Below, in pieces: positions 54,118 through 63,769 of a stretch of DNA of 64,000 nucleotides. The first letter of the stretch is position 1, and the number at the start of each line of letters is the position of its first letter. Position numbers and translations under genes: made by a program. The DNA comes from Paenibacillus sp. JJ-223 (GTDB taxonomy: Bacteria > Bacillota > Bacilli > Paenibacillales > Paenibacillaceae). The notes under the pieces were generated by a model. It ran no database searches. It was not told the DNA's origin and was given only the letters and a program-made list of their open reading frames with translations. The stretch lies in NCBI RefSeq assembly GCF_927798175.1, contig NZ_CAKMMP010000021.1, positions 53,028-117,027 of the forward strand, written 5' to 3'.

Positions 54118-54993
54118 TTATACCATGAAATGTCTTCGTTCAATGCCAGTTACGGTACCGCCAACCCGAACTTGGTTGATTTCCCCGTCCTCGTTCAGGC
54201 GCAAGCCTGCCTTGATTTCGGAAGGACAATCCATGGAATATCCTTGCCTGAAGGTGACATCCTCCACTTTCCGCAAAGATCGTTGACCATATTTATACAA
54301 ATAGCAGAGCAGTGCACCGTTGGAGGTTCCTGTCGCGCTCTCCTCGGGAATATCGTAAAGCGGCGCAAAATTTCGGCATTCCGCGACTGCATCGTCTGGA
54401 GTATCCAACGCGAACAGATGATAGCCGACCACATCGTATTTTTGGCTAATGGCGGTTATGGCGTCCAAATCCGGCTGCATCTTATTCAAGAGTGTCCTGC
54501 TGCGAATCGGAACCAAAATGTCCCGCAGCCCCGTCGAAACAATCTGGATGGGCAGCCCTGCTTCCAGATCGTCGGCATCCCCCCCCAAAGATGGGGCGAT
54601 TTCCTCAGCGGATATCTTTTCAAAAAATTGCGGCAAAGCCTGTGACAAATAGACGAGGCCATCGACGCCGATATCGACATCCAAAACTCCGGCTTTCGTT
54701 TCTATGGTGCAGGAGGTTTCCGCCTCTGCCAAACCCAGCGAGTGCAGCAGTCCAAATGCGGCAATCGTGGCATGTCCGCACAGATCGACCTCGTTCGTGG
54801 GCGTGAAGTAACGGATTTTGTAATCCGCAACCGAAGACTTTTCCATAAAAGCCGTCTCCGAGAAACCCACTTCCTTTGCAATGAGCTGCATTTCGGCAGC
54901 ATCCAGCGCAGCAGCATCCAACACCACGCCAGCCGGGTTCCCGCCACGCTCCTCTTTTGCAAACGCATTTAATGTATATACTTCCACCTTCAT
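54118..54993 (-). CDS. PhzF family isomerase
   Basis: A 291-residue protein starting at ATG 54993 (MKVEVYTLNAF), the usual family start; in-frame ATGs upstream are less likely. It has FSETAFMEKS (the active-site Glu region), YFTPTNEVDLCGHATIAAFGLL and SATGTSNGALLCYL, the repeats of the diaminopimelate-epimerase fold. PhzF in phenazine producers isomerises DHHA, but most relatives have unknown substrates. No phenazine genes are nearby, so a phenazine role is unlikely. Confidence 0.88.
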   Translation of the reverse strand: MKVEVYTLNAFAKEERGGNPAGVVLDAAALDAAEMQLIAKEVGFSETAFMEKSSVADYKIRYFTPTNEVDLCGHATIAAFGLLHSLGLAEAETSCTIETKAGVLDVDIGVDGLVYLSQALPQFFEKISAEEIAPSLGGDADDLEAGLPIQIVSTGLRDILVPIRSRTLLNKMQPDLDAITAISQKYDVVGYHLFALDTPDDAVAECRNFAPLYDIPEESATGTSNGALLCYLYKYGQRSLRKVEDVTFRQGYSMDCPSEIKAGLRLNEDGEINQVRVGGTVTGIERRHFMV

Positions 54994-55048
54994 GTCAAGC
55001 TCGTCCTCTCCCATCATTGAAAGGCTGATGTTCCCAAATTCGCGCAAA

Positions 55049-56353
55049 TTAACTCTGCTGATACGATACAGCCGTCATTCCGCATGGCTCGCAGGCAAAT
55101 ATGTAGTACATGCCTTCACCGTACTCCTCGACCATTCCCCAATCAAGCTGGCCGACTGCCTTCATCCGAGCTGAGCAGCAGGGACAATTCGGGTATTCCG
55201 CGTCCTGTACCCAGCCGGGATGGCCGCCGATCTGGGACAAGGAAGGTTCCATCGCCCACTCGCTGCCATGAAACGGATGCCGGGGCTCCCGCGCGATTCG
55301 GAATTGGTCCGTTACCGCAGTGTACGAACCATCATAATCATCCGTGTCCATCTCTCCCGCTCTGTACGGCATCACATTATGTTCGCTCCAGACCGGCTCA
55401 CCTTGCTCGTCGATCTCCATATACACTGTTCCATAACAACTGCAAACGACACAGGTCCGAGCAGCAAACCGATCCGCCTTCCAGGAAAGACCGGCCAATG
55501 CCGGGTGCCCCACATCCAGGTCGATCAACGTGGTTAACGGCCCGTTACACCACGGACAGCATGCCGAGTTAACCGCCAACATCCGCACAGGGTCGCCGTG
55601 TTCGAAAGCAGCCGCGTTCTCCTGCTCCCGTACACGAAACAAAGCATAACTCGGCTGGATAAACAAATCTCTGCGCGTTCCTTCGGCCATCAGCTCCCAG
55701 CCCCCTTCCATCGCATAATGCTCCGGAGGCACATGCAGCCGATCTCTCCACGCCGGCGGCGACTGCCTCCATTCCCGGAACTGCCGCACAACCCGCTCAT
55801 CCCCGATATAAGCCAGCATCAGCAGCAAATGATTGCGGTGCTCGTCGTCCGTCTCGACCTCTCGCAACAGCCGATCCCGCAGCGAAGGTGACGCGCTTCG
55901 GAACAATATGGCCGGATAATATACTTCATATTCCAGCAATTCCGGCAAATATGCCGTAAGGGGCAGATCGTGATATCCCGATAGCAGCGTCAGGATTTCC
56001 GTCCCCGTATCCTCATCGCCGTCCCGGATCATTTCCATTGCAAGGTCAGCCATGCGAAGCTGCTCTTGTTCCGACAATGACAGATATACCTGCTCTTTCG
56101 AACGTTCATAAGGGAGGTAATGAATCAACGGATCGCGAGGCTGATCGGTATGCATGATGCTCAGAATCTCCACCGGATCCGAAATACCTTCGTACAGGTT
56201 CACGTCCCGGCGATTTGCTTCGATGTACCTGCGACGTTCCTCCCGCTCAATCTCCTGCTTGCACGGCATGCAAATGCCGCCGGTTTTGGCCGCCGTGGCC
56301 GGTAAAACGGTATTGCCGCATCCTTCCCTTGCGCACGGAATTCGTTCCGCCAT
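55049..56353 (-). CDS. Zinc-ribbon-containing hypothetical protein (YwqG/DUF1963-like end)
   Basis: A 434-residue soluble protein. It has several possible zinc-binding Cys pairs: CAREGC...CMPC (N-terminus, residues ~7-32), CCPWC (middle), CVVCSC and CPCC...CEPC (C-terminus). The C-terminal segment SLSQIGGHPGWVQDAEYP resembles the end of the YwqG/DUF1963 family. The middle part is helical and rich in charged residues. No function is assigned. AGGAGGG precedes the ATG. It is 55 bases upstream of the PhzF gene on the same strand, so the two may be co-transcribed. Confidence 0.6.
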   Translation of the reverse strand: MAERIPCAREGCGNTVLPATAAKTGGICMPCKQEIEREERRRYIEANRRDVNLYEGISDPVEILSIMHTDQPRDPLIHYLPYERSKEQVYLSLSEQEQLRMADLAMEMIRDGDEDTGTEILTLLSGYHDLPLTAYLPELLEYEVYYPAILFRSASPSLRDRLLREVETDDEHRNHLLLMLAYIGDERVVRQFREWRQSPPAWRDRLHVPPEHYAMEGGWELMAEGTRRDLFIQPSYALFRVREQENAAAFEHGDPVRMLAVNSACCPWCNGPLTTLIDLDVGHPALAGLSWKADRFAARTCVVCSCYGTVYMEIDEQGEPVWSEHNVMPYRAGEMDTDDYDGSYTAVTDQFRIAREPRHPFHGSEWAMEPSLSQIGGHPGWVQDAEYPNCPCCSARMKAVGQLDWGMVEEYGEGMYYIFACEPCGMTAVSYQQS

Positions 56354-56446
56354 GGGATCACCCTCCTTGAGGTAAAATCTTCTAGGGACGAGTATACCAT
56401 ACGCCTCGGAGGGAAGGATGAAGTATTCTTGCTAGCCATGGATGCA

Positions 56447-56473
56447 TAAAAAAACACGCCACGAAGTGGCGTG
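56447..56473 (-). terminator. Terminator of the AlaX gene
   Basis: On the minus strand, CACGCCAC...GTGGCGTG is followed by TTTTTTT. Confidence 0.8.
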
Positions 56474-56521
56474 CCTGAGTTGCCATGCTGTTTATTGCCC
56501 GATACCTATACCCTTTATGCC

Positions 56522-57697
56522 TCAATGGTGACCCAATTGCTCCCGGGTGAATTCAAAGAAGGCAAGCGCCTCATCGACGCTTGGGAATCCCGCCTGAGCT
56601 ATGCTGTCACTGCCGCCGCCCTTGCCCTGATACGCCCCCAAGTTGCCTTTGAAAAAGGCTCCGCACGCCCAATGCGGCTGACCCTTCTGCGCGAGCACAA
56701 CCTTGGCCTCGGAACGCGAAACAAACAGCACGATGCCTTCATGCTCGGCGGTCAGCTTGGTCGCCAGGCTTTGCATGTCTTTGACGGATTTGTCCTCAAA
56801 CACTTGCGCGATGACCAGCCCTTGACGCTGTGCGATCAGTTCCTGGGCAAAATATGTATCATTCGCAGCTTTGACCGCGGATATTTCGGCCTGAAGCTGC
56901 TTCTGCTCCGCTTCCAGCTTGTCCAAACGTTCCAGCAGCTCGTCCCTGCCCGTCTTCAGCTTCGCGGAGATCGCTTGGGTTACGCGCTGCACGGCGCCGA
57001 ATTCTTCGAGCGCCCGGAAGCCGCATTTGAAATAGATGCGGGTACTGCCCTTCACGCGCTCTGTTTTCAAAATTTTGATGATGCCGATCTCGCCCGTGGA
57101 TGCGACATGCGTTCCGCCGCAGGCGTTGTATTCCACGCCCTCCATTTCCACGATGCGAATGTTCTCCGTCACCGACGGTTGTTTGACGAGCGGCAATCTC
57201 GTCGCTTCCTCTGCCGTAACCCACGAAGCGGCGATGCGGGCATTGCGGTAAATTTGCGTATTGGCCTCGAGCTCGATGGCGGCAATCTGCTCGGTTTCCA
57301 GTTCAGCCGAAGCGACGTCGATCGTGGCATAGTCCGTACCGAGATGGAAGCTGAGCGTCATTGCGTCCGCCAGCTTCAACGTAACGGCAGACAGCAGATG
57401 CTGACCGGTATGATGCTGCATATGATCGAACCGGCGCTCCCAATCGATCCGGCAATCCACTTTCTCTTGCTCGGGTGCACGCTCCACCTTGTGCCAAACC
57501 TCATCCCCTTCGGAAATGACGTCCAGGACGTCAACTCCGCCGATTTGTCCCAGATCGCAAGGCTGACCGCCACCATGCGGATAGAATGCCGTTTCAGCCA
57601 GCGTCACGTAGAGTCCGTCCTCTTTATCCATTTTGCCGGTAATTCGCGTATGCCACTCCCGTGTGTATGCAGAGTCATAATATAGTTTGTGCGTCAT
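56522..57697 (-). CDS. Alanyl-tRNA editing protein AlaX (long form)
   Basis: A 391-residue trans-editing protein. The N-terminal alanyl-tRNA-synthetase-like second additional domain has HHTGQHLLS near residue 99 and CGGTHV near residue 193, whose two His and Cys/His bind zinc. The C-terminal ~170 residues are a coiled-coil plus a DHHA1-like domain (GGGSDSIAQAGF). It hydrolyses Ser- and Gly-tRNA(Ala), protecting against mistranslation. The free-standing long form is common in Bacillota. Only a weak GA-rich ribosome site is visible before the ATG. Confidence 0.9.
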   Translation of the reverse strand: MTHKLYYDSAYTREWHTRITGKMDKEDGLYVTLAETAFYPHGGGQPCDLGQIGGVDVLDVISEGDEVWHKVERAPEQEKVDCRIDWERRFDHMQHHTGQHLLSAVTLKLADAMTLSFHLGTDYATIDVASAELETEQIAAIELEANTQIYRNARIAASWVTAEEATRLPLVKQPSVTENIRIVEMEGVEYNACGGTHVASTGEIGIIKILKTERVKGSTRIYFKCGFRALEEFGAVQRVTQAISAKLKTGRDELLERLDKLEAEQKQLQAEISAVKAANDTYFAQELIAQRQGLVIAQVFEDKSVKDMQSLATKLTAEHEGIVLFVSRSEAKVVLAQKGQPHWACGAFFKGNLGAYQGKGGGSDSIAQAGFPSVDEALAFFEFTREQLGHH

Positions 57698-57828
57698 CGT
57701 CTCTTCTGTCCCTTCTCGTTCAACGTGGGCTATATGTGTATGTTGCGTAATATCCTTCGCTTAATTACATTAAACTAAGATTACACTATTGCATCCCCTC
57801 ATGCCAATTTCAGGAGAAAAGACGGCAA

Positions 57829-57863
57829 AAAACCGCTCTGCATGCCCATATGCAGAACGGTCT
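57829..57863 (-). terminator. Terminator of the gldA-dhaKL operon
   Basis: On the minus strand, GACCGTTCTGCAT...ATGCAGAGCGGT is followed by TTTTTTG. Confidence 0.8.
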
Positions 57864-57901
57864 TACCCGGTTTCGTTAACAACGTGCCGATGTTGTATTC
57901 G

Positions 57902-59686
57902 TTATTTCAGCGCCTCGGACAGTTCCGTGAAAATGACGCCGAGCGCATACGCCCCCGCATCAGGATAGCCCAAGCTGCGGTCGCCTACGGTACCGGCACG
58001 GCCCATGCGCGCAACGATGTCTTCCGTTTTCTTCGCGCCGGCCACGGCTGCTGCCGCGCCTTTGGCAAACGCGGTCTTGAAGTCATCGCCGGACCGAGCG
58101 CTCTGCGTCCAGGCATCGGCGCAAGGCACCAGCGCGTCGATCAGCGTTTTGTCGCCGACGACGGCCCCCCGGCCGAAGGAACGTTCACCGGTGGATTGAA
58201 TGCCTTTGACCGCAGCCTGCATCATTTCGGCGAACTCGGAAACGCTCAGCTCTTGCTTGTCGCCCACGGCCTTGCCTGCCGCCCGGAATGCCGATCCCCA
58301 GATCGGTCCGGAAGCGCCGCCGCAGTGTTCCATGATGACAAGCGAGCATGCGTCCAGGAAGGAGCCGATATCCTTCTTTTCCTCCCCCACGATATGGCTC
58401 CATTCCCGCTTGAGCTGCCGGAAGCCTTTCGCCACGCTCATGCCAAAGTCGCCGTCCCCGGCATGGGAGTCGAGCTCGCAGAACGGTACTTCGTTTCGAA
58501 TGATGATTTCGCTCATCTTGTCGATCAAATAGACGACGTTGTCCAACGTAAAACGTTCGTTTCGAATCACGGCCGCTTCATCGGAGGTCTGGACCCCAAA
58601 GGAAACCTTAGTCTCTGCACCAGAGCCCCCAGCAGATTCCAACACGTCCGTATAGTCCGTATAGACAACCGGCGCTGCGGGAGGACCGGACACCTTGAAT
58701 GCAGGCGCTTCGCTCTCCTCAAACAGCAGCGACTTCAGCTCCTCGTCCAGCTTCAGAATCGTAAGGGAAGCGCCGGCCATGTCGATGCTGGTCATGTAGT
58801 TGCCCACAAACGCTGCTGCAACCTTCAGCGCCGGGTGTCCTGCCAATTCCCGCTGCACCGCATTGTTCAGCAGGTACAGCTCCTGCAGCGGCGTCGCCCC
58901 GAAACCGTTGACGAGCACCGCAATTTCTGCCGGTTCCCCGGCATCCAGCTTCAAGTCTGCCAGCAGTGCGCCGACCATTCGGCCTGCCAATTCATCCGCC
59001 GTCGCGATTTTCTCGCGCCGAATGCCAGGCTCGCCGTGAATGCCTACGCCGTATTCCATCTCGTCCTCGGCAATCTCGAACGTCGGCGTGCCTTTGGCAG
59101 GCACCGTGCAGGACGTAAACGCAAACCCGATGCTGCGCACGTTTGCCGCCGCGCGCTCGGCCGCCGCTTTCACTTCGGCCAGACTGCGTCCCAATTCTGC
59201 CGCCGCCCCGGCAATTTTATGAACGAGCACCGTGCCGGCCACGCCGCGTCGTCCTACCGTGTACAAGCTATCCTGTACGGCAATGTCGTCCTCGACCTTC
59301 ACGTACTGCACTTCGATGCCGTCTTCTTCGGCAAGGTGGGCCGCGTTTTTGAAATTCATCATGTCGCCGCTGTAGTTTTTGATGATCAGAAGCGTACCCT
59401 TGCTGCCTGCCGTCGCTTTGATCGCCTGGTACACCTGAATCTGGGACGGGGAGGCAAACACGTCGCCGCAAACGGCCGCATCCAACATGCCCTTGCCCAC
59501 GTAACCGGCGTGTGCCGGTTCATGACCGCTGCCGCCGCCGCTGATCAGGCTGACCTTGTCCGCCTGAATTTCTCTGCGTTTGATCACTTTGTACTTTGGC
59601 AAAAATTCAAGCTCCGGATGCGCCAGCGCGATCCCGCTGCACATTTCCAGCACGACGTTTTCGGCTTGATTGATAATTTTTTTCAT
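57902..59686 (-). CDS. Dihydroxyacetone kinase, DhaK-DhaL fusion
   Basis: A 594-residue fused kinase. Residues 1-330 are DhaK, with SGGGSGHEPAHAGYVG (substrate loop) and the covalent histidine in GVGIHGEPG near residue 217. Residues ~380-594 are DhaL, with DSHAGDGDFG (Mg-ADP site), GGASGPIWG and GRAGTVGDRSLGYPDAGA. Separate DhaK and DhaL work with a PTS DhaM; fused forms often use ATP directly, as in Citrobacter-type and eukaryotic kinases, but no DhaM gene is seen, so ATP use is an inference. It phosphorylates dihydroxyacetone. It starts one base after the gldA stop, with GGAGG inside gldA. Confidence 0.92.
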   Translation of the reverse strand: MKKIINQAENVVLEMCSGIALAHPELEFLPKYKVIKRREIQADKVSLISGGGSGHEPAHAGYVGKGMLDAAVCGDVFASPSQIQVYQAIKATAGSKGTLLIIKNYSGDMMNFKNAAHLAEEDGIEVQYVKVEDDIAVQDSLYTVGRRGVAGTVLVHKIAGAAAELGRSLAEVKAAAERAAANVRSIGFAFTSCTVPAKGTPTFEIAEDEMEYGVGIHGEPGIRREKIATADELAGRMVGALLADLKLDAGEPAEIAVLVNGFGATPLQELYLLNNAVQRELAGHPALKVAAAFVGNYMTSIDMAGASLTILKLDEELKSLLFEESEAPAFKVSGPPAAPVVYTDYTDVLESAGGSGAETKVSFGVQTSDEAAVIRNERFTLDNVVYLIDKMSEIIIRNEVPFCELDSHAGDGDFGMSVAKGFRQLKREWSHIVGEEKKDIGSFLDACSLVIMEHCGGASGPIWGSAFRAAGKAVGDKQELSVSEFAEMMQAAVKGIQSTGERSFGRGAVVGDKTLIDALVPCADAWTQSARSGDDFKTAFAKGAAAAVAGAKKTEDIVARMGRAGTVGDRSLGYPDAGAYALGVIFTELSEALK

Positions 59687-60826
59687 TTATTTCGCCTCCC
59701 GGCGCGCTTTGTATTCACGACCGATCCGGTCCGCCGTTGCAATCGCCCCGGCCACCTCGGCCACCGTGAACGGGAACGGCATGGCATGGATGGACTCTTC
59801 CGGAATGCATGCCTTTTCGGCGACTTCCAGCAGTTCTTCCTGCGTAATCGTCTCTACGCCGATGTCGGCCAGGCTTACGGGCAGGCCCACATCCAGGCAA
59901 AAGTCGAGTACTTCGTTCAGTTCCTCGGTCGGCGCGTTTTCCAATACGAGCTGCGCGATCGTGCCGAAGGCCACTTTTTCGCCGTGGAAATAATGATGCG
60001 TGCCCTCCAGAATGGTTAATCCGTCGTGGATCGCATGGGCCGCAGCCAAGCCGCCGCTCTCGAATCCGAGCCCGGACAGCAAAATGTTCGTTTCCACGAT
60101 GTTCTCCAGCGCCTGAGTAACCATGTTGCTGTCAGAGGCGGCCTTCGCTTTTACCCCGTCGCGAAGAAGCATTTCGTAGCACAGCTTCGCCAGTGCCAGC
60201 GCTGCGTTGGTGCCGAATGCAGGCGGCGTCAGTCCTTCGCGTGCGCCCATCGGCAAGCTGGCATTGACGCGTGAATAGGATTTCGCCGTAGCTCTCGCTT
60301 CAAAGTACGTGGACAGCGCGTCGCCCATGCCGGAAACGAGGAATCGCGTCGGCGCATTGGCGATGACGGTTGTGTCCACCAACACCACGCTTGGGCTTTG
60401 TTTGAAATACGCGTAATCGTCGAACGCGCCATCCGGCGTGTACAATACGGCAGAATGGCTCGTTGGCGCATCCGTGGCCGCAATCGTCGGACAGATGATC
60501 AAGGCTTCGCCTTCAGCCACGCATTTGGCCGCATCGATCGCTTTGCCTCCGCCGAGGCCGATCGTGCAGGTACATTTTTGCTCACGAGCGATGTCCTGCA
60601 ACCGAGCCACCTCTTGACGGGAACACTCCCCTTTAAAACCGCTTTCAACAAAAGTAATATCGAACTTGGCTGCCGTGGCATCCAATTTTTCCTTTACGCG
60701 CGCGACATCGTCGGGATGACCGATTAACAAGGCGGAGTCGCCAAAGGATTTCACGAAATACCCCAAGTTCAACAGCTCATCTTCACCTTGCACGTATTTG
60801 GTCGGGCTGATAAATGCTTTTCTCAT
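59687..60826 (-). CDS. gldA: Glycerol dehydrogenase
   Basis: A 379-residue NAD-dependent enzyme, the usual length. It starts at ATG 60826 (MRKAFISP) behind AGGAGG. GLGGGKAIDAAK is the NAD-binding motif near residue 95. The zinc ligands are the Asp in SGMGDALST (near 172), the His in AAHAIHDGL (near 264) and the His in HHYFHGEKV (near 279). It oxidises glycerol to dihydroxyacetone, the substrate of the downstream kinase. The divergent PocR-AraC gene at 61159 probably controls the operon. Confidence 0.93.
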   Translation of the reverse strand: MRKAFISPTKYVQGEDELLNLGYFVKSFGDSALLIGHPDDVARVKEKLDATAAKFDITFVESGFKGECSRQEVARLQDIAREQKCTCTIGLGGGKAIDAAKCVAEGEALIICPTIAATDAPTSHSAVLYTPDGAFDDYAYFKQSPSVVLVDTTVIANAPTRFLVSGMGDALSTYFEARATAKSYSRVNASLPMGAREGLTPPAFGTNAALALAKLCYEMLLRDGVKAKAASDSNMVTQALENIVETNILLSGLGFESGGLAAAHAIHDGLTILEGTHHYFHGEKVAFGTIAQLVLENAPTEELNEVLDFCLDVGLPVSLADIGVETITQEELLEVAEKACIPEESIHAMPFPFTVAEVAGAIATADRIGREYKARREAK

Positions 60827-60829
60827 CAC

Positions 60830-61158
60830 GAAAAACCTCCTATGGATAACTCGAATGGCTGATATTTCATCGCATGAACGTTATACCATTTTAAATTTGA
60901 ATGAACGGCTTGTACTATCAATATATAACAGGGGCATCGCACTGACAGTGGAATTTGATAACAAATAATTATAATTTTCAATCGTAATTTTTTGCTTTTT
61001 GCCGGAAAGATGGTATGTTATTGTCATGCGAAGGTGTATCTTTGCCTCGAGCGTGTTCATTACAAAAGGCGCCTAATATACATTACCCTTTCAGTTGTTT
61101 TTTAATATGAATTCAGCCCAAGGCTCGGTTAATCTGTGAACGATGGAGGCATGCCGCC
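60830..61158. promoter_or_regulatory. Divergent control region of gldA-dhaKL and its regulator
   Basis: A 329-base AT-rich interval without a gene. It should hold the operators and promoters of both units. I see no unambiguous cre or AraC-type direct repeat. Confidence 0.5.
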
Positions 61159-62202
61159 ATGATTAAGGAATACCTGCACATTAACAAAATACTCGACCTC
61201 GATAAGTGGAAGCGATTGCAGGACTCGCTCGCCACCGTCACCAAGCTGGCTATCCTGACCGTGGACTACAAAGGCAATCCCGTTACAGGCCACAGCAGCT
61301 GCCAATCGTTCTGCCAGAGCGTACGCCAAGATCCCGAACTGCTGCCCTACTGCCAAAAATGCGACTCGCGCGGCGGCCTGGAAGCAGTTCGGTTGAACGA
61401 GCCTTACGTCTATTCATGCCATTTCAATATCATCGACATTGCGATTCCGATTACGATTGATGGCAAATACATCGGCGCGGTCATGGCTGGACAGGTGAAG
61501 CTGTCCAATCCCGAGAGCGCACGTGACCTGGAACAAATCGTCTCCCCCCAGAACCCTGGGCTGCATGAACGCAAACTCGCAGAATTAAGCGAACAATACG
61601 ATCAGCTGCCGGTCATGACCTACGAAGAGGTCGTCAAAATTTCCAACATGCTGTCTCTGTTGTGCAATTACATCGTGGAGGAAGCCTTGAACAAAAACCT
61701 GCTGGTTGAAATGTTCGAAAAAGCCTCCGCTTCCGGAACACAGGAGTCCCTGAGCCTATCCACCATTTTGCCCGGCTACTCCATTCGGAACATCGAATCG
61801 ATCAAACGGGAAATGACCAATGCCATCGCTGATGCTTACCTCAGCAGCAGTCCCAAAGAAGCAGACATTGCGAGCCCGGCGCTCCAACCGGCGCTGGACT
61901 TCATGCACAGCCACAAAAACGAACAACTGACGCTCAAAAAAGCAGCCGAGCTCTGTCATCTGAGCCCAAGCTATTTCAGCCGACTGTTCGCCAAGGAAAC
62001 TGGCGAAAATTTCAGCAGCTACGCGGCGCGCCTCAAAATCAATTGGGCCAAACAGCTGCTTGAGGTCACCGACATGCCAATCGCCCAAATCAGCGACGAA
62101 TTGGGATTCAACGAATCCGGGTATTTTATCAAAACATTCAAAAAATACGAAGAAATCACGCCTGCACTATATCGAAAATACATTCAGGAGCAGCGGAACT
62201 AG
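61159..62202 (+). CDS. PocR-domain AraC family regulator
   Basis: A 347-residue regulator. Residues 1-180 are a PocR ligand-binding domain with the clustered-cysteine pattern SSCQSFCQSV...YCQKCDSRGG, and SCHFNIIDIAIPITIDGKYIG. Residues ~245-345 are the AraC helix-turn-helix pair (KAAELCHLSPSYFSRLFAKE and IAQISDELGFNESGYFIKTF). PocR domains sense small diols such as 1,2-propanediol. It is divergent from gldA-dhaKL, so it probably activates glycerol or propanediol use. GGAGG lies about ten bases before the ATG. Ligand inferred. Confidence 0.9.
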   Translation: MIKEYLHINKILDLDKWKRLQDSLATVTKLAILTVDYKGNPVTGHSSCQSFCQSVRQDPELLPYCQKCDSRGGLEAVRLNEPYVYSCHFNIIDIAIPITIDGKYIGAVMAGQVKLSNPESARDLEQIVSPQNPGLHERKLAELSEQYDQLPVMTYEEVVKISNMLSLLCNYIVEEALNKNLLVEMFEKASASGTQESLSLSTILPGYSIRNIESIKREMTNAIADAYLSSSPKEADIASPALQPALDFMHSHKNEQLTLKKAAELCHLSPSYFSRLFAKETGENFSSYAARLKINWAKQLLEVTDMPIAQISDELGFNESGYFIKTFKKYEEITPALYRKYIQEQRN

Positions 62203-62249
62203 CTGCCCGATCCGTGGATTTTCAAAAATGGTGGTTTCCCTGCAAAAAA

Positions 62250-62295
62250 AAAAACGGCTGCACAGCACGCAACCGTTACTGCACAGCCGCTCTTC
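62250..62295 (-). terminator. Terminator of the metalloprotease gene
   Basis: On the minus strand, CGGCTGTGCA...TGCAGCCG is followed by ten T's. Confidence 0.75.
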
Positions 62296-62326
62296 GGCTT
62301 ATCCAATCATATCATTCAGGATTGCA

Positions 62327-63706
62327 TTATTGGGCCGTCCCCAGGACCTTCCACTCCAAAATACCGGTAGAAGCCGGAGCGTTCGCCGAGATTTGAAGCC
62401 TGATCTTCGTCGTGCTCACTGGATCAAACGTCGTTGTGTTGTATGCATCCGCATTCGTGCCCAATCCTTGGGCATTTTGCACGTCGCGCCATGCGTTCCC
62501 GTCCCAATATTGGATACTGTACGAACGAGGCACATCGATGCCGCCATGATCCTTGAACCAATACACATCACTTCGGCTGAGGGTATACGTACGGTCCAGA
62601 TCGTATTGCACCCATTGCGTACCCGTTTCCGGCCAGTTGCCGTATACCGGATGTGCCCGGTCATTCGAATGCGAGGGATCATATCCATCATTTAGGGCTG
62701 CAACCGTTTCCCAGGGTGAAACATAAGACGCAGACACCTTGGCATTGCTCGCCACGTTGACAGGCTCATTTCCCGCCGGCACCAGCGGGAACCGCGACGT
62801 ATCCTTTTTAAGTTGACTCCATGTATACCTCAACAGCCAGACATCCCAATTCGTAATCGTGGGAGAGTTGCCTGCCCACATGATGGTCGGCACCGGGAAA
62901 CCTCCTGGCGGGCGGTCCTGCGGCTCATAGAAATCAGGCATGCCGAAACCGTGCCCGATCTCGTGTTCAGTAATCTGGATCTCGTTCTGGTTGACCGTGC
63001 TTAGAATATAATCGTCAGACATGCGCTGCCCCCAGTCACCGCCGGCACCACCGCCGAAATTGGACGTTGCCCACAAATACATGTCAAAACGCTTGTCCAG
63101 CCCGCCGGGATATGCATAATTCGGATTCGAGAAATGCTCGAAGCGTGACAATTCATTCGGTGCATGCGGCAATGCCGCCGGAATTCGCGGATCGGACTTG
63201 CTTAGTTCGTCTACCGTGGTTGTAGTGTACACGATCTCGCCGGATTGTTTGTCCAAAATCTGCGCTGGATTCGCGACCGCCCAACCGACGACTTTCACAG
63301 CAATCTCTCCATAGGGCCAGCCATCGTATCCCTGCAAGTGTTTGGTCCAATTGTTGATCTGGCGGCCAAGCATCCGTTCGATGTCTTTTCGCTGCTGCAA
63401 GGTGAGGTTTTTGGCCGATTGCCAGCGAACGACGTAGTTGAGCGTTCCTTTCCCGGCGAAAATCTGGTCATAGATCAAGTTTTTTCGACCGACGGAGTTT
63501 TCCTTGAGCATGCGATTCGTATACACCCATTCAATGGACGATTTCAATTCGGCTGGCATGTCCGTTAAAACCGCGTTGACGGCAATCCCCGGGTCAGATG
63601 CAGCCATTGCCTGCGGAGCTTGCCCCCAGGCCCCGCCTCCAAGCATCGTTGCGGATAAGGCCAGAGACATTACGGTTAATGCAAATTTACGTCTCGTAAA
63701 CATCAT
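62327..63706 (-). CDS. Secreted zinc metalloprotease with discoidin-like domain
   Basis: A 459-residue exported protein starting at ATG 63706, six bases after GAGAGG. The signal peptide (FALTVMSLALSATMLGG) ends near QAMAAS. The catalytic centre is HEIGHGFGMPDF near residue 253, the extended HExxHxxGxxD zinc-binding form, with a Met-turn candidate TIMWAG after it. Residues ~320-459 form an F5/8 type C (discoidin) domain (VAALNDGYDPSHSNDR, WVQYDLDRTYTLSRSDVYWF) that binds carbohydrate or surfaces. It probably degrades extracellular protein. A palindrome lies at the promoter. Confidence 0.85.
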   Translation of the reverse strand: MMFTRRKFALTVMSLALSATMLGGGAWGQAPQAMAASDPGIAVNAVLTDMPAELKSSIEWVYTNRMLKENSVGRKNLIYDQIFAGKGTLNYVVRWQSAKNLTLQQRKDIERMLGRQINNWTKHLQGYDGWPYGEIAVKVVGWAVANPAQILDKQSGEIVYTTTTVDELSKSDPRIPAALPHAPNELSRFEHFSNPNYAYPGGLDKRFDMYLWATSNFGGGAGGDWGQRMSDDYILSTVNQNEIQITEHEIGHGFGMPDFYEPQDRPPGGFPVPTIMWAGNSPTITNWDVWLLRYTWSQLKKDTSRFPLVPAGNEPVNVASNAKVSASYVSPWETVAALNDGYDPSHSNDRAHPVYGNWPETGTQWVQYDLDRTYTLSRSDVYWFKDHGGIDVPRSYSIQYWDGNAWRDVQNAQGLGTNADAYNTTTFDPVSTTKIRLQISANAPASTGILEWKVLGTAQ

Positions 63707-63769
63707 TTTCATCCTCTCCCTATCAAATTTGTAACGGATCAATTCACTCCTTAATCCCGCTTTCTTTAT

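Noticed and set aside
57842..60019. A 725-codon open frame on the plus strand opposite dhaKL and gldA
   Set aside because: Shadow of conserved enzymes on the minus strand; rich in Arg/His/Phe as usual for such artefacts.
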